Part shown: positions 29,836-37,874 of the stretch, one piece after another | Position numbering within the stretch: the first letter of the stretch is position 1 | How the letters are laid out: every line of letters begins with the position of its first letter | From: Desulfofustis sp. PB-SRB1 | GTDB taxonomy: Bacteria; Desulfobacterota; Desulfobulbia; Desulfobulbales; Desulfocapsaceae | Reading direction: 5' to 3' | NCBI GenBank assembly: GCA_016722945.1 | Contig: JAEQMT010000059.1 | Span: forward strand, 124,001 to 188,000 | Length of the DNA: 64,000 nt | Notes under the pieces: model-generated | What the model was told of the DNA's origin: nothing | The model's database searches: none | Seen by the model: the letters and a program-made list of their open reading frames with translations, nothing else | Position numbers and translations under genes: made by a program

Positions 29836-32136
29836 TTATTTAGGCAAAGATTCCAGCAGTTCCCTTGCCCGGTTATGACTCGGGTCTATCGCCAGTGTCC
29901 TGCGACCCAGCAATTCAGCCCTGTCGATGAGGCCGAAATTGAGGTAGAGGTTGGCAAGGGTGGTGAAATATTCCTGGTTGCCCGGTTCCTGGTCCAGAGC
30001 CTGGAGCAGGGCCTTTTCGCCGTTTTCCCACTGCTGAAGTTTCAACAACGCCAGCGCTTGATTGTAGCGCGCTCGGCTGTGATGCGGCATACGGTCGGCT
30101 GCCTCGCCCAGCCAAAAGGCTGATTGTTCGTATTGCTCCATTTCAGCAAGCAGGAGCCCGAACGAATAGGCGACTTCGGGCAGATCCGGGTTCTCGGCAA
30201 GGACCTGGCTGAATAACTCCGCGGCACCCGGGTTGTCGCCATTCTGGTTTAACAGAAAGGCCAGATTTATCTTGGCCTGGTAGAACCGATCATCGATCAG
30301 AAGGGCCTCCCGGTAGAGCCTAATGGCGTCATCCGGCTTGCCGGTGGCGGCGGCAAGATTTCCGAGATTATAGCGCTGCGGCGCAAAATCACTGTTGTAG
30401 ACCATGGCGTCGCGATACTCTTCAAGTACTCTGGCCAGTGCCTGTCGGTGTTCCGGTCTGATCGACTCAGGGTCGACATCGGCAAGAAGGGCGGCGGCTT
30501 CGATACGAACAGCTTTGACGTCGTCGTAGAGTTTGGGTTCCAGCAGTTTGCGCCGGCTCTCTATGTCCAGATGGGCAAGGTTGCGAACGGCGCTGTGGCG
30601 GATCAGGGCCTCACCATCCTCAAGGGCCCTGATGAACACGTCCGAAGTAATCTCGTGGGGATACGTGCTCAACAGGGACAGGGCCGTGGCCCGGACAATC
30701 GGCGGTAGCAACCCGTCCTCGGCGGTATTCATGAGCTCTTCAACCGCCTCCGGGATTTGGTTTCGCCCGCGAGCGAACACCTCCCCGTAGTGCGGTTTTC
30801 TGGCTGAACCGTACCACTTCACGTAGTGTTCGTTAACCCAGTCAAGGGATTTGTCGGCATGACAAGCGGCCGCCGAGCAACTGTTGGGTACGCCGATCTT
30901 TTCACTTAAGTCGGGCCGGGGTATGCGCAGACTATGATCCGGCCGGTAATCCGCCCCCATATAAATCCTGCCGGGCATATGACATTTCACACACAGATGA
31001 CCTTCGCTAGGCTCGCCGTTATGCTCACGCTTGTGAAAATGGTGGGTCGGGGTGTCGTAGGTTTGGGCCCGGTGGCACTGCAGGCAGAGTTCATTGCCCT
31101 CGTGATGGCGTTGCAGGCTGTGGGAGTCGTGGCAGTCACTGCACCGCACTCCGTGCTGATACATCTTTGACTGGGTGTAGGAGCCGTAGACGTACACCTC
31201 TTCATAGATTTGCCCATCCGGGTAATACAACCCTTCACTCAGTAAGGAGGGCACGATTGTGTCGAGCAACTCCCCTTCCCGGTGGAGATTGTCACCAAGC
31301 TGATAGCGCCGGGAATGACACGGCGCACAAACGGCGATCTGCCGGCGATTACCGGGGTCGGTAGCGTCAAGCTGTACGGCAAGATCGTAATTGACGGCTT
31401 TCGGCCGTGCCATTTCCGGTCGCTCCGCCCAGCTGATATGCCGGGAACCCGGCCCATGGCATGCCTCGCACCCCACGTGTATCTCGAACCAGCGGGTATC
31501 GTAGGTCTCGGTGGCCATATCATACCCTTTTTCCAGCCGGGTAGAGTGGCATTCGGCACACATACCGTTCCAGGTTTGCCCACCGCGGGTCCAGTGCAGC
31601 CAGTCATCCGGGCCCTCCACTTCATAGGGTGGCAACCGGTACCAACGGTTTTCCCGGGAATTCCAGCCGATGTTCAAACATTGCAGGCGGCCGCCGGGAA
31701 AAGGAATGAGATACTGCTGGAGTGGGTAGACGCCAAATGTGTGAGTGATTTCATAGGTTACAGGGGTGCCCTCCACGCCTTCGGTCTCTACGAAAAACTT
31801 TCCGCCATTGCGAAAAAACCTGCTGGTAGCACCTGAATAGGAATCAGTAAACGTCACATCGCTGAAATCCCCCAGCACCGTCTCTTCGGCAGCCACGTCC
31901 ATGGCCAGGTCATGGTGAGAGTTGTGCCATTTGTCATAGACGGCCCGGTGACATGACTTGCAGGACTCGCTGCCGGTGAACTCCAGTTCACCGGCCACCA
32001 CCGGCTTGATTGCGTAGCTGTCTCGCATCAGATAGAGCAGCGGGGCAAGAAGACAGATTACGGCGGCAATGAGGCCGGCACCATGCCACTTCAGGGTGGT
32101 CTTTTCAGACATGGATTGAGGTGGGGTATCCTTCAT
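29836..32136 (-). CDS. Octahaem cytochrome c with C-terminal TPR domain
   Basis: A periplasmic or membrane-anchored electron-transfer protein of 766 residues. One hydrophobic segment lies at about residues 20-37, then eight c-type haem motifs: CKSCH, CAECH, CEACH, CAPCH, CSDCH, CLQCH, CVKCH and an unusual CSAAACH with four residues between the cysteines. Residues from about 520 form a helical region with HEAT-like and then TPR repeats (for example PDDAIRLYREALLID). It starts one base after the Rieske stop, so the two are coupled. It probably takes electrons from the cytochrome b/Rieske pair. The final acceptor is unknown. Confidence 0.88.
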   Translation of the reverse strand: MKDTPPQSMSEKTTLKWHGAGLIAAVICLLAPLLYLMRDSYAIKPVVAGELEFTGSESCKSCHRAVYDKWHNSHHDLAMDVAAEETVLGDFSDVTFTDSYSGATSRFFRNGGKFFVETEGVEGTPVTYEITHTFGVYPLQQYLIPFPGGRLQCLNIGWNSRENRWYRLPPYEVEGPDDWLHWTRGGQTWNGMCAECHSTRLEKGYDMATETYDTRWFEIHVGCEACHGPGSRHISWAERPEMARPKAVNYDLAVQLDATDPGNRRQIAVCAPCHSRRYQLGDNLHREGELLDTIVPSLLSEGLYYPDGQIYEEVYVYGSYTQSKMYQHGVRCSDCHDSHSLQRHHEGNELCLQCHRAQTYDTPTHHFHKREHNGEPSEGHLCVKCHMPGRIYMGADYRPDHSLRIPRPDLSEKIGVPNSCSAAACHADKSLDWVNEHYVKWYGSARKPHYGEVFARGRNQIPEAVEELMNTAEDGLLPPIVRATALSLLSTYPHEITSDVFIRALEDGEALIRHSAVRNLAHLDIESRRKLLEPKLYDDVKAVRIEAAALLADVDPESIRPEHRQALARVLEEYRDAMVYNSDFAPQRYNLGNLAAATGKPDDAIRLYREALLIDDRFYQAKINLAFLLNQNGDNPGAAELFSQVLAENPDLPEVAYSFGLLLAEMEQYEQSAFWLGEAADRMPHHSRARYNQALALLKLQQWENGEKALLQALDQEPGNQEYFTTLANLYLNFGLIDRAELLGRRTLAIDPSHNRARELLESLPK

Positions 32137-32137
32137 T

Positions 32138-32659
32138 TCAACGGTATGCAACCTGAGAGGCCTGAAAGGAATCACGCTTTCGTGGTTGGCTGACATCAAC
32201 CATGATGCGGCCATTCTCCACCCGAACCGGATAGATATCCAAGGGGAGGATTGCCGGTGGTGTCATGACACTGCCACGAATATCAAAGGTTGATCCATGA
32301 CAGGGACAGGTGAAGCGCTGCTCTTCCCGGTTCCAGGGAAGCGAGCATCCCAGGTGTGTGCAGGTCTTTGAAAGTGCCATGAAACCGCCGTCTTCCAGAC
32401 ATGCCAGGTAGAACTTTCCGGCCGGGACTGCTTTGACATCGCCCGGTGACATATCCGCCGCGGCGCCGGCGTAGATCAGTTGGGCGCCGCCATCGGCCTG
32501 TTGTCTTTTTTTTCCGCGCCTGGAGATTAAAGAGGTTGCCGCCCATAACAATTCGATACAGAAAATCACCGCAAGCAGCCGCCACAGATAGGTGAATAAA
32601 TTTCTGCGGCCGTGGTTTGTGATAGTGTGGTCCACCACTTCTTTTTCAGGGGGTGTCAT
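32138..32659 (-). CDS. Rieske [2Fe-2S] protein of a bc-type complex
   Basis: The 173-residue product has one N-terminal membrane helix preceded by GRRNLF, a twin-arginine-like pattern. The Rieske domain has both cluster boxes, CTHLGC and CPCHGSTFD, with the two Cys and two His ligands intact. It should move electrons from quinol to the cytochrome c. It lies 73 bases after the cytochrome b gene and one base before the octahaem cytochrome gene, in one leftward operon. Confidence 0.95.
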   Translation of the reverse strand: MTPPEKEVVDHTITNHGRRNLFTYLWRLLAVIFCIELLWAATSLISRRGKKRQQADGGAQLIYAGAAADMSPGDVKAVPAGKFYLACLEDGGFMALSKTCTHLGCSLPWNREEQRFTCPCHGSTFDIRGSVMTPPAILPLDIYPVRVENGRIMVDVSQPRKRDSFQASQVAYR

Positions 32660-32732
32660 GTGTCGTGCACATCATTGTTGTGAGGTCATGATAGTGAGTA
32701 CTGACGGCAGAGTATCGTTGGAAAAAGGAGCG

Positions 32733-34025
32733 CTACCAGACAAGCGCCATTTCCGGACCACGGAGCATAACCCCGATCAGGGTAAGGCTTGCCGCCCCGC
32801 CACATACCAGCATGAACACCCCCATGAGCGCCTGAGCCCGGGAAACAGCAGGGTGCCTGCTCAAAAGCAGAAATACGGTGACCGATATCAGAACGAGTCC
32901 GGCCGTTGGTATGACGCCTCGCCCCAGCCATGCGTCGAGCATATCGGCATACCGGCTCAGCAGGACATCGTCGAGCCAGACAACGAAAAAACCGAGCAAT
33001 CCACCGGCACAACCGGCCCCGGCGGCTATCGGTATCCCGCCGGGCCCGCCACACCAGACTCCACCCGACAATGTACCATCCTTTAAGAACGGCAGTGATA
33101 GAAAGAAAAGAAATACCAGCAGCGGCACCACACTCACCGCAAAAGATGGGTGCAGATGCAGTAAAAGCTCCTGGAGCCCCATAAAATACCAGGCCGCTTT
33201 GGCGGGATTCGGGCTCTGGGCCGGGTTGGCCTCGGTTCCCAGGGGAGCATCCACGAAGGCGGCAAAAAGCAGGACAAGGGCCAGCAGGGAAAAGCCCACC
33301 GCCGCTTCTCGCGCCACCAGATGGGGCATGGCGGGCAGGCGCTCAACGGACGAGTTGGTGCTTTCCCTGCTTCTTCTGATCAGTCCGCCGCTTTTTCTGA
33401 TAAGCCAGAAATGATAGATAAGAAGCGGCACAAACAGAGCCGGAACAATGCCGATATGGATGGCAAAGAAGGTGCTCAGCGTTTCCGGACCGACCTCGTC
33501 TCCGCCGCGCAACAGGGTCATCAGCGCATCTCCGATAAGCGGGATGTAGGAGAGCATGGCGGTAAAAATGGTCACCGCCCAGAACGCCAACTGATCCCAA
33601 GGCATCAGGTAGCCGGTAAAGTTGGCAAACAATACCAGGGTGAACAATACGATTCCCACCACCCAGTTGTAGCGGCGAAACCCGGTCAACGCACCAGTCA
33701 GCATGACCCGGAGCATATGGAGAAAGGTGATAATGACAAGCAGATTACCGGCCCAGTAATGGCAATTGCGGACAAAGCCGCCGAGCCCGCCCGGTTCATA
33801 CATACTGAGCACCGAGTGATATGCCTGGTGGGCCTGGGGTGAATAACTGAGCAACTGCAGCAGGCCACTGATAAACAGAAGCATGACAAGGGTCGCCGCC
33901 ATACCGCCCAGCCCGAAGCTGAGGGTAACGCGCAGCGTCTCGGCAGGTATTGTCCGCGGGTGCAGATGCACCAAAAAAGAATGGCTGGGGGGCACGTCTT
34001 GAAAAGCAGTAAAATTTCGTTGCAA
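32733..34025 (-). CDS. Cytochrome b (b6-type core with fused subunit-IV-like part)
   Basis: The quinol-oxidising membrane subunit, 430 residues. The four haem-ligand histidines are in HYWAGNLLVIITFLH (13 residues between) and HIGIVPALFVPLLIYH (14 between). The 14 spacing is typical of cytochrome b6 rather than mitochondrial b. A second part carries the quinol-site-like segment KAAWYFMGLQELL, as in subunit IV, followed by several more helices. The only in-frame start near the domain is TTG at 34025, since an in-frame stop lies about 30 bases upstream. It heads the b/Rieske/octahaem operon. Confidence 0.92.
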   Translation of the reverse strand: MQRNFTAFQDVPPSHSFLVHLHPRTIPAETLRVTLSFGLGGMAATLVMLLFISGLLQLLSYSPQAHQAYHSVLSMYEPGGLGGFVRNCHYWAGNLLVIITFLHMLRVMLTGALTGFRRYNWVVGIVLFTLVLFANFTGYLMPWDQLAFWAVTIFTAMLSYIPLIGDALMTLLRGGDEVGPETLSTFFAIHIGIVPALFVPLLIYHFWLIRKSGGLIRRSRESTNSSVERLPAMPHLVAREAAVGFSLLALVLLFAAFVDAPLGTEANPAQSPNPAKAAWYFMGLQELLLHLHPSFAVSVVPLLVFLFFLSLPFLKDGTLSGGVWCGGPGGIPIAAGAGCAGGLLGFFVVWLDDVLLSRYADMLDAWLGRGVIPTAGLVLISVTVFLLLSRHPAVSRAQALMGVFMLVCGGAASLTLIGVMLRGPEMALVW

Positions 34026-34094
34026 ACCCGGAGATAAAAAAACACCTATACACTATCGATACGCTGTATACAATGTCAGAATGTTGAGGGAGGG

Positions 34095-34428
34095 TGGTGA
34101 ACAGAGCGCCGTGGAGAAAATGTTGTGATAACGCAGGCCGTTTTCAGCGACCCGGTCCAGAGCCGGGGTGGGGATCACCCCGCCGAAAGTGGAAGGTACG
34201 CCGAAGCCTGAATCATCGGTAATGATCAGCAGAATATTGGGCGCCTCTTTGGGCGCCACGGTGCGCGGCGGCCACCACGGCTTTGATTGCAGGGCGCTCT
34301 CCTTGATGACGCCGCCGAACTCCGGTACCGGCGGTGGCAGCTGGGTGCCACTGATGGTCGCCGTGGCGCCGGGCGAGCCGGGTTCACCTGAAGTTTCCAC
34401 GGCGATGGCGGGTAGCACGCCATTGCCT
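34095..34428 (-). pseudogene. Duplicated 5' fragment of the arylsulfatase gene
   Basis: About 330 bases here match 40018-40350 of the arylsulfatase gene on the same strand, with only scattered differences. The readable frame (34053-34418) gives AVETSGEPGSPG, PNILLIITDDSGFGVP and ends at STALCSP, just at the catalytic cysteine, where the match stops and unrelated codons follow. The signal peptide is also missing. It is a dead fragment left by a duplication or rearrangement, and the pair forms direct repeats 5.9 kb apart. Confidence 0.85.
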
Positions 34429-34824
34429 AACGGTATAATGTTGTCAAAACGAGGTCGTGATATCGCCTGTGATCGGCACAGATGTTACCAAGCCAGTATG
34501 GAAAACCGGGCGAATGCGGTGCACTTCGTTCTGATTGACTCCCAGTCTCCCTCTGGTGCATACAGCACATCAGCGCAGAAGCACGCAATGTACCAGAATA
34601 GTTTAACAATACAACCGGTATAACTATCTGGTATTCTATACTTTTATGAGGACATTACCTTTCCCTGATAAAATCTTGACACGACGGCCTCAACATGTTG
34701 TTGTTCCGCACTACGGTAAGGGTGCGTGGGGTGCGCCGCATGACAAATGTGGCATTTCAAGACGTGCCCCCATACCCGCGCTGACGTTTGTAAATGTGGG
34801 CCTAAGCCGCGATTCAAAGAGGTA
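34429..34824. other. Intergenic region before the RimB-like gene
   Basis: No convincing gene is seen between the sulfatase fragment and the zinc-protease-like gene. It should hold the promoter of the rightward RimB-RimK operon. An in-frame ATG at 34747 would add 26 Cys/His-containing residues to the next gene but has no RBS. Confidence 0.35.
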
Positions 34825-35334
34825 ATGTACGGGTCGGCAGTGAAACAAAAACATGGTTCCAAACAGAAATCGCTGCATTTACCATTGATCGGCTGGCGGG
34901 AATGGGTCGCACTGCCTGATTTCGGTATTTCAGAAATCAAGGCAAAAGTCGATTCCGGTGCCCGCTCTTCGTCTCTGCATGCATATAACATCAAGGTCTT
35001 TGAACGCCGTAACGAGCAATGGGTTCGCTTCGGGGTGCATCCGGTTCAGAAAAACAGCAAGATTGCGGTGCAGGTGGAATCGCCGATTGTGGAATTCAGA
35101 TCCGTTAGGAACTCAAGTGGGTTGGCACGTATCAGACCGGTGATCCTTACCCATGTTGAATTGATGAATATGCGCTGGCTGGTCGAATTGACGCTGGCCG
35201 GGCGCGACAATATGGGCTTTCGGATGTTGTTGGGGCGCGAGGCATTCAGGGGCCGGTTTCTAGTTGATGGCGGCCGTTCCTTCTACGGCGGAAGACCGGG
35301 AAGAAAGACCCAGGCCTCGAAAGATAACCAATAA
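34825..35334 (+). CDS. RimB-like putative ATP-dependent zinc protease (PF05618)
   Basis: A 169-residue protein of the retropepsin-like family often encoded beside RimK. It has the signature KVDSGARSSSLHA near residue 42, where the Asp-Ser-Gly triplet is the presumed active site, and the closing MLLGREA. The family is named zinc protease, but the fold is aspartic-protease-like, so the mechanism is unsettled. I start at 34825, near an AGAGG. It is followed after 19 bases by rimK and then an aspartoacylase-like gene, a conserved trio thought to add and remove amino acids or tails on a target. Confidence 0.82.
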   Translation: MYGSAVKQKHGSKQKSLHLPLIGWREWVALPDFGISEIKAKVDSGARSSSLHAYNIKVFERRNEQWVRFGVHPVQKNSKIAVQVESPIVEFRSVRNSSGLARIRPVILTHVELMNMRWLVELTLAGRDNMGFRMLLGREAFRGRFLVDGGRSFYGGRPGRKTQASKDNQ

Positions 35335-35353
35335 AATCAGAATACGGTACACC

Positions 35354-36616
35354 ATGAAACTCGCTATTCTTTCGTGCAGCCCACAATGTTACAGCACCCG
35401 ACGCCTTCGCGAGGCGGCGCTGCAGCGTGGCCACAAGGTCAAGGTGTTGAATACGCTAAAATTTGCCATCGATCTCGAGCAGGGTATGCCCGATTTATAC
35501 TACCAGCAAAAGCTCCTGTCGCAGTACGATGCGGTTTTGCCGCGGATCGGCGCTTCGATCACCTATTATGGTACCGCGGTTGTCAGGCAGTTTGAGCAGA
35601 TGGATATTTTCTGCGCCAATTCTTCCGCCAGTATCGCAAATTCACGCGATAAGCTGCGCAGCCTGCAAATTCTCAGTAAACATCAGATCGGTATTCCGAA
35701 AACGACATTTGTCAGGGACAAACATGATGTTCTGCCCGCCATCGAACGAGTGGGCGGCGCTCCCGTGATTATCAAACTCATTGAGGGCACTCAGGGTATC
35801 GGTGTGCTTTTGGCGGAATCCATCGAAACCGCTGCCGGTATCATCGAGCTGTTGCAGAGCCAGAAGCAGAGTATTCTTATCCAGAAATTCGTCAAAGAGA
35901 GTAAGGGAAGGGACATCCGGGCCTTTGTCGTTGGTGATCGTGTTGTCGGGGCGATGCGAAGAGTTGCTCAGGGCCAGGAGTTTAGAAGCAATGTGCACCG
36001 GGGCGGACGGACTGAGCCGGTGGCGTTCGATGGTCTGTATCAGGAAACCGCGGTAAGGGCGGCGCAGATTTTAGGTCTTCGTGTTGCTGGAGTGGATATG
36101 CTCGAGGCCAAGGATGGCCCGCTGATCATGGAGGTGAATTCCTCACCGGGACTGGAGGGCATCGAGGAGTGTACCCAACTTGATATTGCCGGAGCGGTCA
36201 TCGACTATCTTGCCGCTCAGGTCAATTTCCCGGAAATAGATCTGCGCCAGCGTCTCACCGTGAGCAGTGGTTATGGGGTTGCCGAGATTGCCATTCCGGA
36301 AGGCTCCGAGTTTGTAGGTAAAACAATTATTGATTCCGGGCTGCGCGGCAAAGATATTATCGTTTTGACCCTGCACCGCGATAGCAAGGTGATTCCAAAC
36401 CCGCGCTCGGGACGTGAGCTCCTGGCCGGAGATCGGTTGCTCTGTTTTGGTCGGTTGGCCATGATGCGCGATATGATTCCCGGCAAAACCCGTCGGAAAA
36501 GACAACCACCGGTTAAAACTTTGCCCGAACTGCCGGTTGCCGACGAGGTATCCAAAGATTCAGGTGCAGCGTCCCCCGCTTCAGTACCGGTGGAGCTGAA
36601 CAGGGGAGATGGATGA
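35354..36616 (+). CDS. rimK: RimK-like ATP-grasp glutamate ligase fused to a C-terminal RCK_C (TrkA-C) domain
   Basis: RimK-type enzymes join glutamate to a protein C-terminus or to another amino acid using ATP. Residues 1-295 form the RimK core: an N-terminal domain, then ATP-grasp parts including VIIKLIEGTQGIGVLLAE, GRDIRAFVVGD and the metal-binding MEVNSSPGLEG. E. coli RimK is about 300 residues; this protein is 420. The extra part contains a domain like TrkA-C/RCK_C (residues about 305-375: GSEFVGKTI, VLTLHRDSKVIPNP, LLAGDRLLCFG), a regulatory ligand-binding fold. A basic Pro-rich tail follows. It overlaps the next gene by 4 bases. Confidence 0.92.
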   Translation: MKLAILSCSPQCYSTRRLREAALQRGHKVKVLNTLKFAIDLEQGMPDLYYQQKLLSQYDAVLPRIGASITYYGTAVVRQFEQMDIFCANSSASIANSRDKLRSLQILSKHQIGIPKTTFVRDKHDVLPAIERVGGAPVIIKLIEGTQGIGVLLAESIETAAGIIELLQSQKQSILIQKFVKESKGRDIRAFVVGDRVVGAMRRVAQGQEFRSNVHRGGRTEPVAFDGLYQETAVRAAQILGLRVAGVDMLEAKDGPLIMEVNSSPGLEGIEECTQLDIAGAVIDYLAAQVNFPEIDLRQRLTVSSGYGVAEIAIPEGSEFVGKTIIDSGLRGKDIIVLTLHRDSKVIPNPRSGRELLAGDRLLCFGRLAMMRDMIPGKTRRKRQPPVKTLPELPVADEVSKDSGAASPASVPVELNRGDG

Positions 36617-37704
36617 TGGTGAAGCCGAGATCGATATCCATTGACCACTGGTTTGGTAAAACGATAGCCCCTGGAACAACAACCAATGTGGCGCTTACCG
36701 TTGGTGAAAGCTACACCAGCATGGCCATGCGGATTCAGATTCAGATTCGCCGGGCGGTTGAGCCGGGCCCGGTGGTGTTCGTCACGGCGGCCCTTCACGG
36801 TGATGAGCTCAATGGCTGCGGCGCCGTGCGCCATTTGATTCAGGACTCAGATCTCAAACTCAAAAAAGGTGCGTTAATGCTCGTGCCGGTTCTCAACCTC
36901 CCGGCATTTGAGCGACATTCCCGTTATCTGCCCGACCGTCGTGACTTGAACCGCTGTTTCCCTGGTATTGCCACCGGCAGCCTCGCCAGCCGCATGGCTC
37001 ATACGATATTTACTGAGATCGTGCGGCGATGCGACTATGGGATTGATCTGCATACCGCTGCCGTTCGCCGCACCAATTACCCCACGGTGCGTGCCGATCT
37101 CGGTGACCCTGCCGTTCGCCGGCTCGCCGAATCGTTTGGCACGGAAATAATCATCAACAGTAAAGGGCCGAGAAATTCCTTTCGACGAGAGGCCTGCAAG
37201 GCTGGATGCCCGACCATTGTCATGGAAGGTGGTGAGGTGTGGAAGGTCGAGCCGGGCATTGTCGAAACCGCTGTTCGCGGTATTAAAAATGTGCTTGGCG
37301 ATCTGCAGATGGTTGAAACCCAGAGTGAAAAGCCGCGGTATCAGATCATTATCGAAAAATCGACATGGATCCGTGCCGAGCACGGTGGATTTCTTCAGTT
37401 CCACATCAGCCCGGGTGACCTGGTGGAAAAAGGGCAGCCTTTGACTACCAGTACGACACTTCTCGGTGAAGAGCGGAGTACCCTTTTTGCTCCTTATAAC
37501 GCGGTGGTAATGGGGATGACCTCTCTGCCATCGGTCAGCCCGGGGGAGCCGATCTGCAACCTTGGCAAGCTGCCGCGAAAGTTCGCCCCTGAAGCGCTAA
37601 AAAAACTGCGTCTCAAACAGGACAGCCTGGAACAGCAGGTATTGGAGGAATTAGGATCGAGCGTACTCGTCACTGAGCCGTCGTCGGAGCTTCAGCAGGA
37701 ATGA
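36613..37704 (+). CDS. Succinylglutamate desuccinylase/aspartoacylase-family zinc hydrolase
   Basis: An M14-like zinc carboxypeptidase-type hydrolase that cleaves N-acyl or amino-acid amide bonds. The 363-residue protein has the zinc-binding HGDE motif (residue about 58), the substrate-arginine segment DRRDLNRCFPG, the third zinc ligand in DLHTAA and the catalytic Glu in MEGGE. A C-terminal biotinyl/lipoyl-like beta domain (GGFLQFHISPGDLVEKGQPL) is typical of the branch linked to RimK. Start and rimK stop overlap, so the trio is one operon. It may remove what RimK adds. Confidence 0.9.
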   Translation: MMVKPRSISIDHWFGKTIAPGTTTNVALTVGESYTSMAMRIQIQIRRAVEPGPVVFVTAALHGDELNGCGAVRHLIQDSDLKLKKGALMLVPVLNLPAFERHSRYLPDRRDLNRCFPGIATGSLASRMAHTIFTEIVRRCDYGIDLHTAAVRRTNYPTVRADLGDPAVRRLAESFGTEIIINSKGPRNSFRREACKAGCPTIVMEGGEVWKVEPGIVETAVRGIKNVLGDLQMVETQSEKPRYQIIIEKSTWIRAEHGGFLQFHISPGDLVEKGQPLTTSTTLLGEERSTLFAPYNAVVMGMTSLPSVSPGEPICNLGKLPRKFAPEALKKLRLKQDSLEQQVLEELGSSVLVTEPSSELQQE

Positions 37705-37824
37705 ACGGTGCGCCATCCTGCTTGGAATCGTGTCACAATAATACAATGAGGCGGCCCGAAATCACACCCATGAACCAGGAGAGGGGCAGATGACAAGGTC
37801 CTCGAGCCCATGGGCGAAGGTAAA

Positions 37825-37856
37825 GCACAGCCTAAGGCCTTTGCCCGAGGCTGTGC
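37825..37856 (-). terminator. Stem-loop between the convergent aspartoacylase-like and arylsulfatase genes
   Basis: An 8-bp stem GCACAGCC / GGCTGTGC with a 16-base loop lies 18 bases beyond the arylsulfatase stop. On the - strand it is followed by TTTACCTT, a weak U-tract. It is a plausible terminator for the leftward sulfatase cluster. The rest of the 170-bp gap shows nothing. Confidence 0.45.
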
Positions 37857-37874
37857 AATACCGATGCCGCACCA

